64,000 bases of DNA from contig DHDP01000019.1 of NCBI GenBank assembly GCA_002399405.1, forward strand, positions 372,001 to 436,000, written 5' to 3'. Shown in pieces: positions 49,896 to 57,287 of this stretch. Source of the stretch: Treponema sp. UBA4873. GTDB lineage: Bacteria; Spirochaetota; Spirochaetia; Treponematales; Treponemataceae. The notes below the pieces were generated by a model. It did no database searches, was not told where the DNA came from, and was given only the letters and a program-made list of their open reading frames with translations. Each line of letters opens with the position of its first letter. The stretch's first letter is position 1. A program made the translations under genes and the position numbers.

Positions 49896-50639
49896 ATGAA
49901 ACCAGAAAACACATCGACCGATGCGGGCTCGCTGATATTCGACACGCTCAAAGAGGAACTGCTTGACCTCCGCATAAAACCGGGTCAGGAAATTTTCGAA
50001 AGCGACCTGTGCAGCCGTTTTTCCGTCACGCGCCCGCCTGTCAGAACCGCGCTGCGGCGGCTCAGCGACATCGGTCTAGTGGAAATCCGTCCGTATTACG
50101 GAACGTATGCAACGCTGCTGGATATGGATAAAATCTACCAGATAATCCACATGCGCATTCTCGTCGAATCAAAAGTGATTCAGGATTATATTGCATCAAA
50201 ACCCGACGGATTCGCACTTGAAGAACTTGAGCACAACATCCGCCTTCAGAATATTCTGCTTGAACAGCCGCAGGTTGACTATACAAAATACTACGAACTC
50301 GACAACGAGCTGCACAGCGCATGGTTCGGCAAAGTCCACTGCGGAGCCATATGGGACCTGATTCAGGCCCAGAAAATCGAATATACGCGCTTCCGCATGC
50401 TCGACTTCGTCGTAACGATGCAGTACAGGGAGATGACGGACGATCATGCGGAACTCGTAGCTGCGGTAAAAAACGGAGATTCCGAAAGCGTTCCCGATAT
50501 AGTCGGCAGGCATCTTAACAACGGACTCAAGCGCATGGGCGACAAAATTTTTACCGACTACAAACAGTACATCATTCCTCCGAAAGACACGACTTACTGG
50601 GCCGAATACAACGGCAAATACTACAAGTCAAATAATTAA
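49896..50639 (+). CDS. GntR-family (FCD) transcriptional regulator
   Basis: 247 residues. Winged helix at 15-75 ('IFDTLKEELLDLRIKPGQEI', 'SRFSVTRPPVRTALRRL', 'GLVEIRPYYGTYATLLD') and an FCD effector domain ('MRILVESKVIQDYIA', 'YELDNELHSAWFGKVH', 'DDHAELVAAVKNGD', 'HLNNGL'), with Asp and His residues suited to metal and ligand binding. It lies between kduD and kduI, so it is probably the local repressor that senses a uronate intermediate and binds the TTTGATAT half-sites at 48945-48995. Specificity inferred. Confidence 0.92.
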   Translation: MKPENTSTDAGSLIFDTLKEELLDLRIKPGQEIFESDLCSRFSVTRPPVRTALRRLSDIGLVEIRPYYGTYATLLDMDKIYQIIHMRILVESKVIQDYIASKPDGFALEELEHNIRLQNILLEQPQVDYTKYYELDNELHSAWFGKVHCGAIWDLIQAQKIEYTRFRMLDFVVTMQYREMTDDHAELVAAVKNGDSESVPDIVGRHLNNGLKRMGDKIFTDYKQYIIPPKDTTYWAEYNGKYYKSNN

Positions 50640-50658
50640 CAATTCAGGAGACACTAAA

Positions 50659-51501
50659 ATGGATACAAGATATTCTACAGGAAAGGAACCGTTCAAAAGG
50701 ATGACGACGGAAGAACTCAGAAAGGAATTTCTGATTCAGGATATTTTTACACCGAACGACGTTTCCGGCGTCTATTCGCACATAGACCGCATCGTAACGC
50801 TCGGAGCTCTGCCGGCAGACAGAGAGGTCAATCTGGAGAAGAATATCAGCGCAATGAAGGACTTCGGCGTTAATTATTTTCTGGAACGGCGCGAACTGGG
50901 CATCATCAACATCGGGGAAACGGGCGTCGTCGAAGCGGACGGAATAAAATACGAGCTGAAGCACTACGACGCGCTGTATCTGCCGATGGGAACAAAAAGC
51001 GTGATTCTGAGCAGCGCCGATGCCGTGCGGTCTGCAAAATTCTACATGAACAGCACGCCGGCGCACCGCGCTTTTCCCGCAAAGCTCATCACGTACAACG
51101 ATGCGAAACATCTGCACATGGGAAGCGCGGAGGAAAGCAACGAGCGCACAATCAATCAGTACATCCATCCCGACGTGCTTGAAACGTGCCAGCTTTCCAT
51201 GGGGCTCACGCACCTTGAACCGGGTTCCGTATGGAATACAATGCCGGCGCATACGCACGAGCGCAGAATGGAAGTCTATTTCTACTTCGACATTCCGGAA
51301 AATCAGGCTGTATTCCACTTCATGGGAGAACCGGAGCAGACGCGCCACATCATCGTTCATAACGACGAGGCGGTGCTCAATCCGAGCTGGTCGATTCATT
51401 CGGGCTGCGGCACAAAAAACTACACGTTCATCTGGTCAATGGCCGGAGAAAACAGGACGTACACCGACCAGGATCAGATACGCACGCAGGATCTGCGATA
51501 G
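50659..51501 (+). CDS. kduI: 5-keto-4-deoxyuronate isomerase
   Basis: Converts 5-keto-4-deoxyuronate to 2,5-diketo-3-deoxygluconate, upstream of KduD. 280-residue cupin with the zinc-binding motif 'MPAHTHERRMEVYFYFDIPE' (His, His, Glu) and a later 'WSIHSGCGTKNYTFIWSMAGEN' (His); the N-terminal 'EFLIQDIFTPNDVSGVYSHI' and 'RRELGIINIGETGVV' are typical. The start follows CAGGAGA. Last gene of the kduD operon. It converges on trpA with a 66-base gap in which I see no good terminator. Confidence 0.95.
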   Translation: MDTRYSTGKEPFKRMTTEELRKEFLIQDIFTPNDVSGVYSHIDRIVTLGALPADREVNLEKNISAMKDFGVNYFLERRELGIINIGETGVVEADGIKYELKHYDALYLPMGTKSVILSSADAVRSAKFYMNSTPAHRAFPAKLITYNDAKHLHMGSAEESNERTINQYIHPDVLETCQLSMGLTHLEPGSVWNTMPAHTHERRMEVYFYFDIPENQAVFHFMGEPEQTRHIIVHNDEAVLNPSWSIHSGCGTKNYTFIWSMAGENRTYTDQDQIRTQDLR

Positions 51502-51567
51502 TAAACAGTCTGCATCGTATATGCCGTATTCCTCTGTATTTAATAATTACCGAAGTTGCAGCGGACA

Positions 51568-52332
51568 TCATCCCGCCAGTTCGGCGGCCTTCGCTTCAAT
51601 CTTTTCCGCGATTATTCTGCGCGATTCCGCAGGTTTCCTGCTGTCATAATTGTCCGTAATAATATTTACGAACACGGAACCTGCGACGACCGCGTACACG
51701 TGTTCCGAAAGCGCTTCCGCCTGTTCTCCTGACGTAATGCCGAATCCCCCGAGCAGTTTCGAACCGCCTTCGCGCGCCGCATCGAGGAACGCGAGCATAT
51801 CGGACGTGACGACAGTCTTTCCTCCGGTAATGCCCGCGCGGAGCACCGTGTAAATATATTCGAATCCGGCCGAAGCCATTTCGTGCAGCCGCTCATGCGT
51901 CATCGACGGAGCCGCGACGGGTATCTGATACAGCTCGAATTTGCGGCACGCCTCGCCCAGCCCTTCGTCGCAGTCGAACGGCAGGTCGGGAATAATAAAT
52001 CCGGTAACTCCCGCATCCCGTGCAGTCTTTACGAAATCCGCAATTCCCGGACGGTACGCAAGAGACGCGTACGTCATAAGAAACAGCTGTACCTCGGGGT
52101 GCTTTTTATGCAGCAGACTGATATATGCGAATCCGTCCCTCACGGTGTATCCTCTGCCCAGCACGTTCGAACAGGCGGTCTGAATTGCAACGCCGTCAGC
52201 GCTCGGATCGCTGAACGCAAGCTGTATTTCAAGAATTTTCGCGCCGCCCTTAATAAGGCTTTCTCCCGCAGCAAGCGCAGTCTCGTCGTCCGGATATCCG
52301 GCTATCTGATGTGCCATAAGTATTCTGCTCAT
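51568..52332 (-). CDS. trpA: Tryptophan synthase alpha chain
   Basis: Cleaves indole-glycerol phosphate to indole and glyceraldehyde-3-phosphate. 254 residues: 'GGAKILEIQLAFSDPSADG' carries the catalytic Glu and Asp. Also seen are 'RPGIADFVKTARDAGVTGFI' and 'LLGGFGITSGEQAEA'. The ATG overlaps the trpB stop by 4 bases (ATGA), as for the tightly coupled synthase pair. Last gene of the trp operon. The usual 'VPFSDP' reads 'LAFSDP' and 'DGPTIQ' reads 'DGVAIQ', within family variation. Confidence 0.94.
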   Translation of the reverse strand: MSRILMAHQIAGYPDDETALAAGESLIKGGAKILEIQLAFSDPSADGVAIQTACSNVLGRGYTVRDGFAYISLLHKKHPEVQLFLMTYASLAYRPGIADFVKTARDAGVTGFIIPDLPFDCDEGLGEACRKFELYQIPVAAPSMTHERLHEMASAGFEYIYTVLRAGITGGKTVVTSDMLAFLDAAREGGSKLLGGFGITSGEQAEALSEHVYAVVAGSVFVNIITDNYDSRKPAESRRIIAEKIEAKAAELAG

Positions 52333-53609
52333 CTGCTACTCCCCGCAGCCATCGACTGCGCATAGTGAATGTCCGTTCCCGAACGCAGGCGGATCAGCTC
52401 CGCTTCGAGAAACTGTTCCCATTCTTTCGGTCGGAACACCGGACTTGTGATGAAGATGTCCTTGTCTCCGCGGCCCGACATATTAACGACAATCACGTCG
52501 GTCTTTTTCATCGATGGTGCAAGTTTGAGCGCCATGGCGCCGGCGTGCGCGCTTTCCAATGCAAACATAACTCCTTCGTTCTGCGCAAACACTTTAACGG
52601 CGTTAAGCGCTTCGTCGTCGGTAACAGCGTTGAACTCTATCCGGCCCGACTCGCCGAGTTCGGCAAGCTGCGGACCGATGCCGGCATAATCGAGCCCGGC
52701 GGAAATGGACCGCGTCGTGGAAACCTGTCCGTCCGAGTCGAGAAGGAAACGGCTCTTGTATCCCTGCACAATGCCGTCTACTGCGTCGCCGCCCATGCGC
52801 ACCGCGTTGTTGCCGCGACCGGGCCCTATGCCGCCGGCTTCCGCAGCGATAAGACGAGGCTCTTTTTTATCGATGAACGGTTCAAAAAAACCGATTGCGT
52901 TCGAACCGCCGCCGACACACGCGCACATGGCCGTGATATGAATGCCCCGCTCGGCAGTCTGCTGCTCCACTTCCCTCCCGACGACGGACTGGAACGTTCG
53001 GACCATATCGGGGAACGGTTCGGGACCGAGTGCGGAGCCTATCAGATAATGGGTTGTTTCAAAATTTGCGGCCCAGTCGCGCATCGCCTCGTTTATAGCG
53101 TCCTTCAGAATACGCGAACCGGTCGTTACCGGAATAACTTTCGCGCCGTACATTTCCATTGAAGCAACATTCGGCTGCTGACGGCGCACGTCAACTTCAC
53201 CCATATAGACCTGACACTCAAGTCCGAGCCGCGCGCATGCCGCCGCGGTCGCGACGCCGTGCTGACCGGCGCCCGTCTCGCAGATGATGCGCGTTTTTCC
53301 CATACGCTTCGCGACGAGCGCCTGCCCGACTGCGTTATTAATTTTGTGAGCGCCCGTATGGGCGAGTCCTTCCATTTTTACGTAAATCCGCGCACCGCCG
53401 AATTGCTCCGACGTACGTTCCGCATACAGCAGCGGCGTCGGCCTTCCTATAAAATCGCGGCGGAGCCCGTTCAGTTCATTTAAAAAACTCTCGTCGCGCA
53501 TATCGGACTCAAACGCGGTCTTCAATTCATCGAGCGGACGCCGGAGAATTTCACCGACGTATTTGCCGCCGAACCGCCCGAAAAATCCGTTATCACTTTC
53601 TTTCGACAT
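52329..53609 (-). CDS. trpB: Tryptophan synthase beta chain
   Basis: PLP enzyme joining indole and serine to tryptophan. Start at ATG 53609 ('MSKESDNGFFGRFGGKYV', after GAGAGG); a longer in-frame start overlaps trpC-F. 426 residues. PLP lysine in 'HTGAHKINNAVGQALVAKRM'; also 'TGAGQHGVATAAACARLG', 'GSNAIGFFEPFID' (phosphate site) and 'NMSGRGDKDIF'. Typical TrpB1 of the alpha-beta complex, coupled to trpA by a 4-base overlap and 16 bases from trpC-F. Confidence 0.95.
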   Translation of the reverse strand: MSKESDNGFFGRFGGKYVGEILRRPLDELKTAFESDMRDESFLNELNGLRRDFIGRPTPLLYAERTSEQFGGARIYVKMEGLAHTGAHKINNAVGQALVAKRMGKTRIICETGAGQHGVATAAACARLGLECQVYMGEVDVRRQQPNVASMEMYGAKVIPVTTGSRILKDAINEAMRDWAANFETTHYLIGSALGPEPFPDMVRTFQSVVGREVEQQTAERGIHITAMCACVGGGSNAIGFFEPFIDKKEPRLIAAEAGGIGPGRGNNAVRMGGDAVDGIVQGYKSRFLLDSDGQVSTTRSISAGLDYAGIGPQLAELGESGRIEFNAVTDDEALNAVKVFAQNEGVMFALESAHAGAMALKLAPSMKKTDVIVVNMSGRGDKDIFITSPVFRPKEWEQFLEAELIRLRSGTDIHYAQSMAAGSSR

Positions 53610-53625
53610 ACATACCTCTCGTTGT

Positions 53626-55149
53626 TTACCGGTTATCGATTGCTGCAAACAATCTGCTGATTTTTTCATGATCTTTTATTCCAGGAGCGCTTTCCACCCC
53701 GCTCGATACGTCGATGAGTTCTGGACGGAATTTCTGTACGATGCCGGATACATTTTCCGGCGTAATGCCGCCCGCAAGCCACAACTGCGACAGAGAGGCG
53801 GCCTTTTGTACAATGGCGTCAGGTATCCGGCTGCCTGTACCGCCCGGAATCCCGTCCAGAAATGCGTCTATAAGCACACGATGCTGACCGGCCTTCAGGA
53901 GCTCCTTCATCCGCACAACGTCCGCATCAGACTGCACGCGGACCGCGGCGTATCCCGGAACGTCATCCGGAGGTATGCATCCGTGAAACTGAATTCCGTC
54001 GAGTATCCCGGCTTCCGCAAGACGTACAGCCTCGCGGCCCCCGACGGATTCAGGGTCGGTCACGACGCCGATAAAAACGGGCCGCGAATCTTTTTCAAAC
54101 GATGCGCGGATATTCCGCACAGTCTCGCCGTCTGTACACCGTCGGCTCTCTCCGCTGAACACAAAACCGAGAAAATCCGCACCTGCGGAGGCGGCTGCGT
54201 GTGCGTCGCTTTCCTTCGTTATCCCGCAGATTTTAATAAGCGGCCGTTTTCCCGCGGCACGGTCAAGCCGCGCCGCGATGTTTTCCCATAAGAGTGTCTC
54301 AGTCGTCTTCATTCCGGCTTCAGCCGCAGCAACAAACGCCCGTACAAGCTCGTAAGCTTTTTCAGGACTGCGCGCGGCAGCCTCACCGATAAGAACGCCG
54401 CGGAATCTCATGGAACCCGCAAACCGGGCAGCTTCATCCGTCGTAATTCCCGACTCAGCCACGACCGGCGGCAGCTTCAAACGCTCTTTCCGCTTCGCGC
54501 AATACGCGCTCATGCGGCAGCGTATTCTTACGGGCGCAAGAAGGTCGACATGAAACGTCGCAAGATCCCGCGCGTTTATACCGAGTACGAGCTGCATTTC
54601 ACATCCCATGTCGCGTGCAAGTTTCATCACCTCGTACGCTTTTCCGCAGTCGTCGTCTTCGCGTATTTCAAGCAGCACCGCAATTCCGAGTGAAAAAGCG
54701 CGCCCGGCCATCGCTCTGAGAGTTTCGGCATCGAGTATGCGGGCAATAAGCAGCACCGCGTCCGCCCCGCAGTCGTACGCAACGTTCACTTCATCGGGCT
54801 CGAGCAGAAAATCCTTGCGGAGTACGGACGCACGCGTTCCCACCGCACCGGCAACGGCGGCAAGATCCCCGAGCGAACCGCGGAAATAATTATTTTCAGT
54901 GAGTACGGAAACCGCCTCCGTTCCGGCGTTCACATATGTCTCCGCCGTTTTTACAGCATCAAGACCGGCCGAAATCATTCCCCTCGAAGGCGACGCGCGT
55001 TTGATTTCAAGAATCGTTCCCGGTGCGGCCATAAACGGAACGACGGGCCGTGTCCGTATTTCGGGAACGTCGTATCCTAACGACACTCCCCGCTCCGCAA
55101 TGTCCGCGCGGTGCCGTGCAGTGATTTCCGCGAGAATGTCACGCTGCAT
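53626..55149 (-). CDS. trpCF: Fused indole-glycerol-phosphate synthase / phosphoribosylanthranilate isomerase
   Basis: Bifunctional two-barrel enzyme, 507 residues, catalysing the fourth and fifth steps of the tryptophan pathway. The TrpC half (1-255) has 'ILEIKRASPSRG', 'VLRKDFLLEPDEV', 'LGINARDLATF', 'VAESGIT'. The TrpF half (about 300-507) has 'IKICGITKESDA', 'LGFVFSGESRRC', 'GIQFHGCIPPDDV', 'LAGGITPENV' and 'VSSGVESAPGIKD'. Its start overlaps the end of trpG-D by 11 bases. C-to-F fusion is known in enterobacteria and elsewhere. Confidence 0.94.
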   Translation of the reverse strand: MQRDILAEITARHRADIAERGVSLGYDVPEIRTRPVVPFMAAPGTILEIKRASPSRGMISAGLDAVKTAETYVNAGTEAVSVLTENNYFRGSLGDLAAVAGAVGTRASVLRKDFLLEPDEVNVAYDCGADAVLLIARILDAETLRAMAGRAFSLGIAVLLEIREDDDCGKAYEVMKLARDMGCEMQLVLGINARDLATFHVDLLAPVRIRCRMSAYCAKRKERLKLPPVVAESGITTDEAARFAGSMRFRGVLIGEAAARSPEKAYELVRAFVAAAEAGMKTTETLLWENIAARLDRAAGKRPLIKICGITKESDAHAAASAGADFLGFVFSGESRRCTDGETVRNIRASFEKDSRPVFIGVVTDPESVGGREAVRLAEAGILDGIQFHGCIPPDDVPGYAAVRVQSDADVVRMKELLKAGQHRVLIDAFLDGIPGGTGSRIPDAIVQKAASLSQLWLAGGITPENVSGIVQKFRPELIDVSSGVESAPGIKDHEKISRLFAAIDNR

Positions 55150-56737
55150 TCGAAACCTCGCGGATAGTTTCGAGTTCCTTCTTCACCGCGCCCGTTTCAA
55201 ACGCATCAATGATTTTTTCATATCCGTCCTTTATGGACGAAACTTTCCCGCCGATGTACAACGCGGCTCCTCCGTTAAGCGCAACAGCCTCAAGCAACGT
55301 TCTGCGTCCTCCGCCTTCAAGCAGCTCGTTCGCGAGCTGCGCATTTTCTTCACCCGTTCCGCCTGCAAGCTCGTCGGCACGGCAGCCGCTGATGCCGAAG
55401 TCCGCGGGATCAATCGTATATGTTCTCTCTTCTCCGTTTTCGCCTATTTCGTACACAGCCGTCTTTACGCATGGTGAAATTTCGTCGAATCCGTCGTCGC
55501 TCACCACGACCATAACTCGTTTCGAGCCGAGCATCTTCGACGCGTGAGCGACCGGCTCAAGCAGCGACTTGTCGTACACGCCGAGCATCTGGTACTTCGC
55601 GTCGGCAGGATTCGAAAGCGGACCGATAAGGTTCATGATTGTTTTAATGCCGAGCGCCTTCCTCACAGGACCTGCAAACCGCATTGCACTGTGATATACA
55701 GGCGCGAACAAAAATCCGAAATTTGTTTTCTTAATAATGTCGGCCGATTTTGCCGGCGTGTTGTCGATTTTTATACCGAGCGCTTCGTAAAAATCCGCAG
55801 CGCCGCTTCTGCTTGAGACGGCGCGGTTCCCGTGTTTCGCAACAGGCAGTCCGCACGACGCCGCGGCAATAGCCGACATGGAACTTATGTTAAAGCTGCC
55901 TTTGCTGTCGCCGCCTGTTCCCACGATGTCGGTAAGCTCCGACGTGTCGAGCGGCATAGGGGTCTTCTTGCGGCAGAGAACCGCAGCGCATCCGGCAATC
56001 TCCGACGCAGCCGGCTTCTTTGCGGAAATGGCAGTAAGAATGGCCGCAGTCTGCCGCTCGTCCATACAGCCGTCGGTCAAATCCTCCATAAATATTTCGG
56101 CCGTCTGCCGGTCAAGGTCCCTGCCCTCGCACAGCTGATTCAGAACCGCAGTCACCGGGAACGATTCGCGGCGGTAGTTGAGGAACGCCGTAAAAAACTG
56201 TCTGCCGCCGTCGGATGCAATCGACTCAGGATGAAACTGAACGCCTTCGATGGGCAGCAATTTGTGGCGGATTCCCATAATGTCTCCGTCAGCCGCGCGC
56301 GCCGTAACCTCAAATTCAGACGGCAGCGAAGATTCGTCGATCACAAGACTGTGATAGCGCGTAAACGTCGCCTTCTTACCAATCAGCCGGAACAGCCCCT
56401 TCCCGTCGAGTGCAATTTCCTCGGCAACACCGTGTTTGATGAATTTCGCCTGCACGATTTTCGCCCCGAACGCATATCCGATAGACTGATGTCCCAGGCA
56501 GATACCAAGCACGGGAACTTTCCCCGCAAAATATTTTATCGCTTCGACGGAAACTCCTGCATCTTCAGGGCGCCCCGGACCGGGAGAAACAATGACGCGG
56601 GAGGGATTAAGCCGGACAAGTTCCTCAACGGAAGTTTCCCTGCTCCGCACAACGCGGATGTCCTCGTTCGTGAGCTTTGCCAGAGACTGATAGACGTTAT
56701 ACGTAAAAGAGTCGTAATTGTCGATCAACAGAATCAT
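55139..56737 (-). CDS. trpGD: Fused anthranilate synthase glutamine amidotransferase / anthranilate phosphoribosyltransferase
   Basis: 532 residues from the ATG at 56737, six bases after AGGAGG. The TrpG half has 'LIDNYDSFTYNVYQSL', the catalytic Cys in 'LGICLGHQSIGYAFG' and the His-Glu pair in 'GVQFHPESI'. The TrpD half (about 195-532) has 'DIVGTGGDSKGSFNISSMSA', 'VAKHGNRAVSSRSGAADF' and 'LIGPLSNPA'. It supplies ammonia to TrpE and makes phosphoribosylanthranilate. The partner trpE is not in this window, so it must be elsewhere or lost. First gene of the trp operon. Confidence 0.94.
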   Translation of the reverse strand: MILLIDNYDSFTYNVYQSLAKLTNEDIRVVRSRETSVEELVRLNPSRVIVSPGPGRPEDAGVSVEAIKYFAGKVPVLGICLGHQSIGYAFGAKIVQAKFIKHGVAEEIALDGKGLFRLIGKKATFTRYHSLVIDESSLPSEFEVTARAADGDIMGIRHKLLPIEGVQFHPESIASDGGRQFFTAFLNYRRESFPVTAVLNQLCEGRDLDRQTAEIFMEDLTDGCMDERQTAAILTAISAKKPAASEIAGCAAVLCRKKTPMPLDTSELTDIVGTGGDSKGSFNISSMSAIAAASCGLPVAKHGNRAVSSRSGAADFYEALGIKIDNTPAKSADIIKKTNFGFLFAPVYHSAMRFAGPVRKALGIKTIMNLIGPLSNPADAKYQMLGVYDKSLLEPVAHASKMLGSKRVMVVVSDDGFDEISPCVKTAVYEIGENGEERTYTIDPADFGISGCRADELAGGTGEENAQLANELLEGGGRRTLLEAVALNGGAALYIGGKVSSIKDGYEKIIDAFETGAVKKELETIREVSNAA

Positions 56738-56774
56738 AAAGTCCTCCTGCAAAAAACATCAGGCGCCGCCTGTG

Positions 56775-56800
56775 TGTTGTTACTATATAAAGTAACAACA
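56775..56800. promoter_or_regulatory. Palindrome at the trp transcription start
   Basis: Perfect 10-bp arms TGTTGTTACT-N6-AGTAACAACA, 6 bases downstream of the trp -10. It could be a repressor operator covering +1 or a 5' RNA hairpin. There is no Trp-rich leader peptide nearby. Confidence 0.65.
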
Positions 56801-56806
56801 GGTATT

Positions 56807-56835
56807 ACTGTACAGAGAAACAATGATTCTGTCAA
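56807..56835 (-). promoter_or_regulatory. Promoter of the trp operon
   Basis: Minus strand TTGACA (56830-56835), 17 bases, TACAGT (56807-56812). It gives a leader of about 60 bases. Confidence 0.7.
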
Positions 56836-56854
56836 GAGAAACATAACTGCAAAT

Positions 56855-56885
56855 AAAAAAAAACTGCCCGTTTTACCGGACAGTT
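56855..56885 (-). terminator. Terminator of the 32-residue membrane-peptide gene
   Basis: Minus strand AACTGTCCG / CGGGCAGTT (one G-U pair) followed by nine T. It separates the small gene from the trp promoter, which begins 20 bases later. Confidence 0.85.
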
Positions 56886-56910
56886 CCTTCTCTCAGACAA
56901 TAAGAGTTAA

Positions 56911-57009
56911 CTAAATTAAAAGAAGCAAAGTAAATGCACCAAACGTAACCAATGACAACAACAGCGACGGTACCGCCGGTCCTATTTTACTTTTGAAAAA
57001 ATGTTCCAT
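56911..57009 (-). CDS. 32-residue single-span membrane peptide
   Basis: Short gene with ATG at 57009 and TAG at 56911-56913. The product starts 'MEHFFKSKIGPAVPSLLLSL' and continues as a strongly hydrophobic run ending in Leu-Leu-Leu-Ile, one transmembrane helix with a positively charged N-terminal side. It is supported by a full expression cassette: promoter TTGCTT-17-TAATAT (57045-57073), Shine-Dalgarno AAGGAGAG 8 bases from the ATG, and a strong terminator (56855-56885). It contains no Trp codon, so it is not a classical trp leader. No known family recognised. It could be a small membrane regulator or a toxin-like peptide. Confidence 0.6.
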   Translation of the reverse strand: MEHFFKSKIGPAVPSLLLSLVTFGAFTLLLLI

Positions 57010-57044
57010 AGCAGTAACTCTCCTTCCTGATTTAGGTTACCACA

Positions 57045-57073
57045 ATATTATCTGGAATAAAGCTTTAAAGCAA
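57045..57073 (-). promoter_or_regulatory. Promoter of the small membrane-peptide gene
   Basis: Minus strand TTGCTT (57068-57073), 17 bases, TAATAT (57045-57050). Confidence 0.6.
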
Positions 57074-57172
57074 TATATTCTGCGAAAAAAAGTCTCTTTT
57101 TTTCTGTTCAGTATGTTTTTTTACCATAATTTAACAGAAACCGCAGTCTTCCCGCAGACGGTAAAAATTTAT

Positions 57173-57201
57173 TTGACAAATACCATTTCCGGATATATCA
57201 T
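57173..57201 (+). promoter_or_regulatory. Promoter of the alpha-glucosidase/ABC operon
   Basis: TTGACA (57173-57178), 17 bases, TATCAT (57196-57201), with operators directly downstream. Confidence 0.75.
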
Positions 57202-57211
57202 ACTTTTATAC

Positions 57212-57229
57212 AGGTGTTACGTATCACCT
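57212..57229. promoter_or_regulatory. Operator 1, AGGTGTTACGTATCACCT
   Basis: 18-bp near-palindrome over the expected transcription start. It shares AGGTGTTACG with operator 2. LacI-type geometry; the regulator at 62055 ends the same operon. Confidence 0.65.
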
Positions 57230-57247
57230 ATTTTTTTTAATACCGTT

Positions 57248-57269
57248 AGGTGTTACGCAGCACTTACCT
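57248..57269. promoter_or_regulatory. Operator 2, AGGTGTTACG-type
   Basis: AGGTGTTACGCAGCACTT followed by ACCT, a second, less symmetric copy 36 bases after operator 1, between the promoter and the Shine-Dalgarno. Confidence 0.55.
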
Positions 57270-57287
57270 GCATCAGGAGGATGCCGA

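Noticed and set aside
55832..56914. Plus-strand open frame of 360 codons opposite trpG-D
   Set aside because: Antisense shadow of trpG-D that also runs through the trp promoter and the small-gene terminator. No domain recognised.
56855..57009. trp attenuator with leader peptide
   Set aside because: The short peptide has no Trp codons, and the terminator is followed by a separate, better trp promoter, so classical attenuation does not fit.
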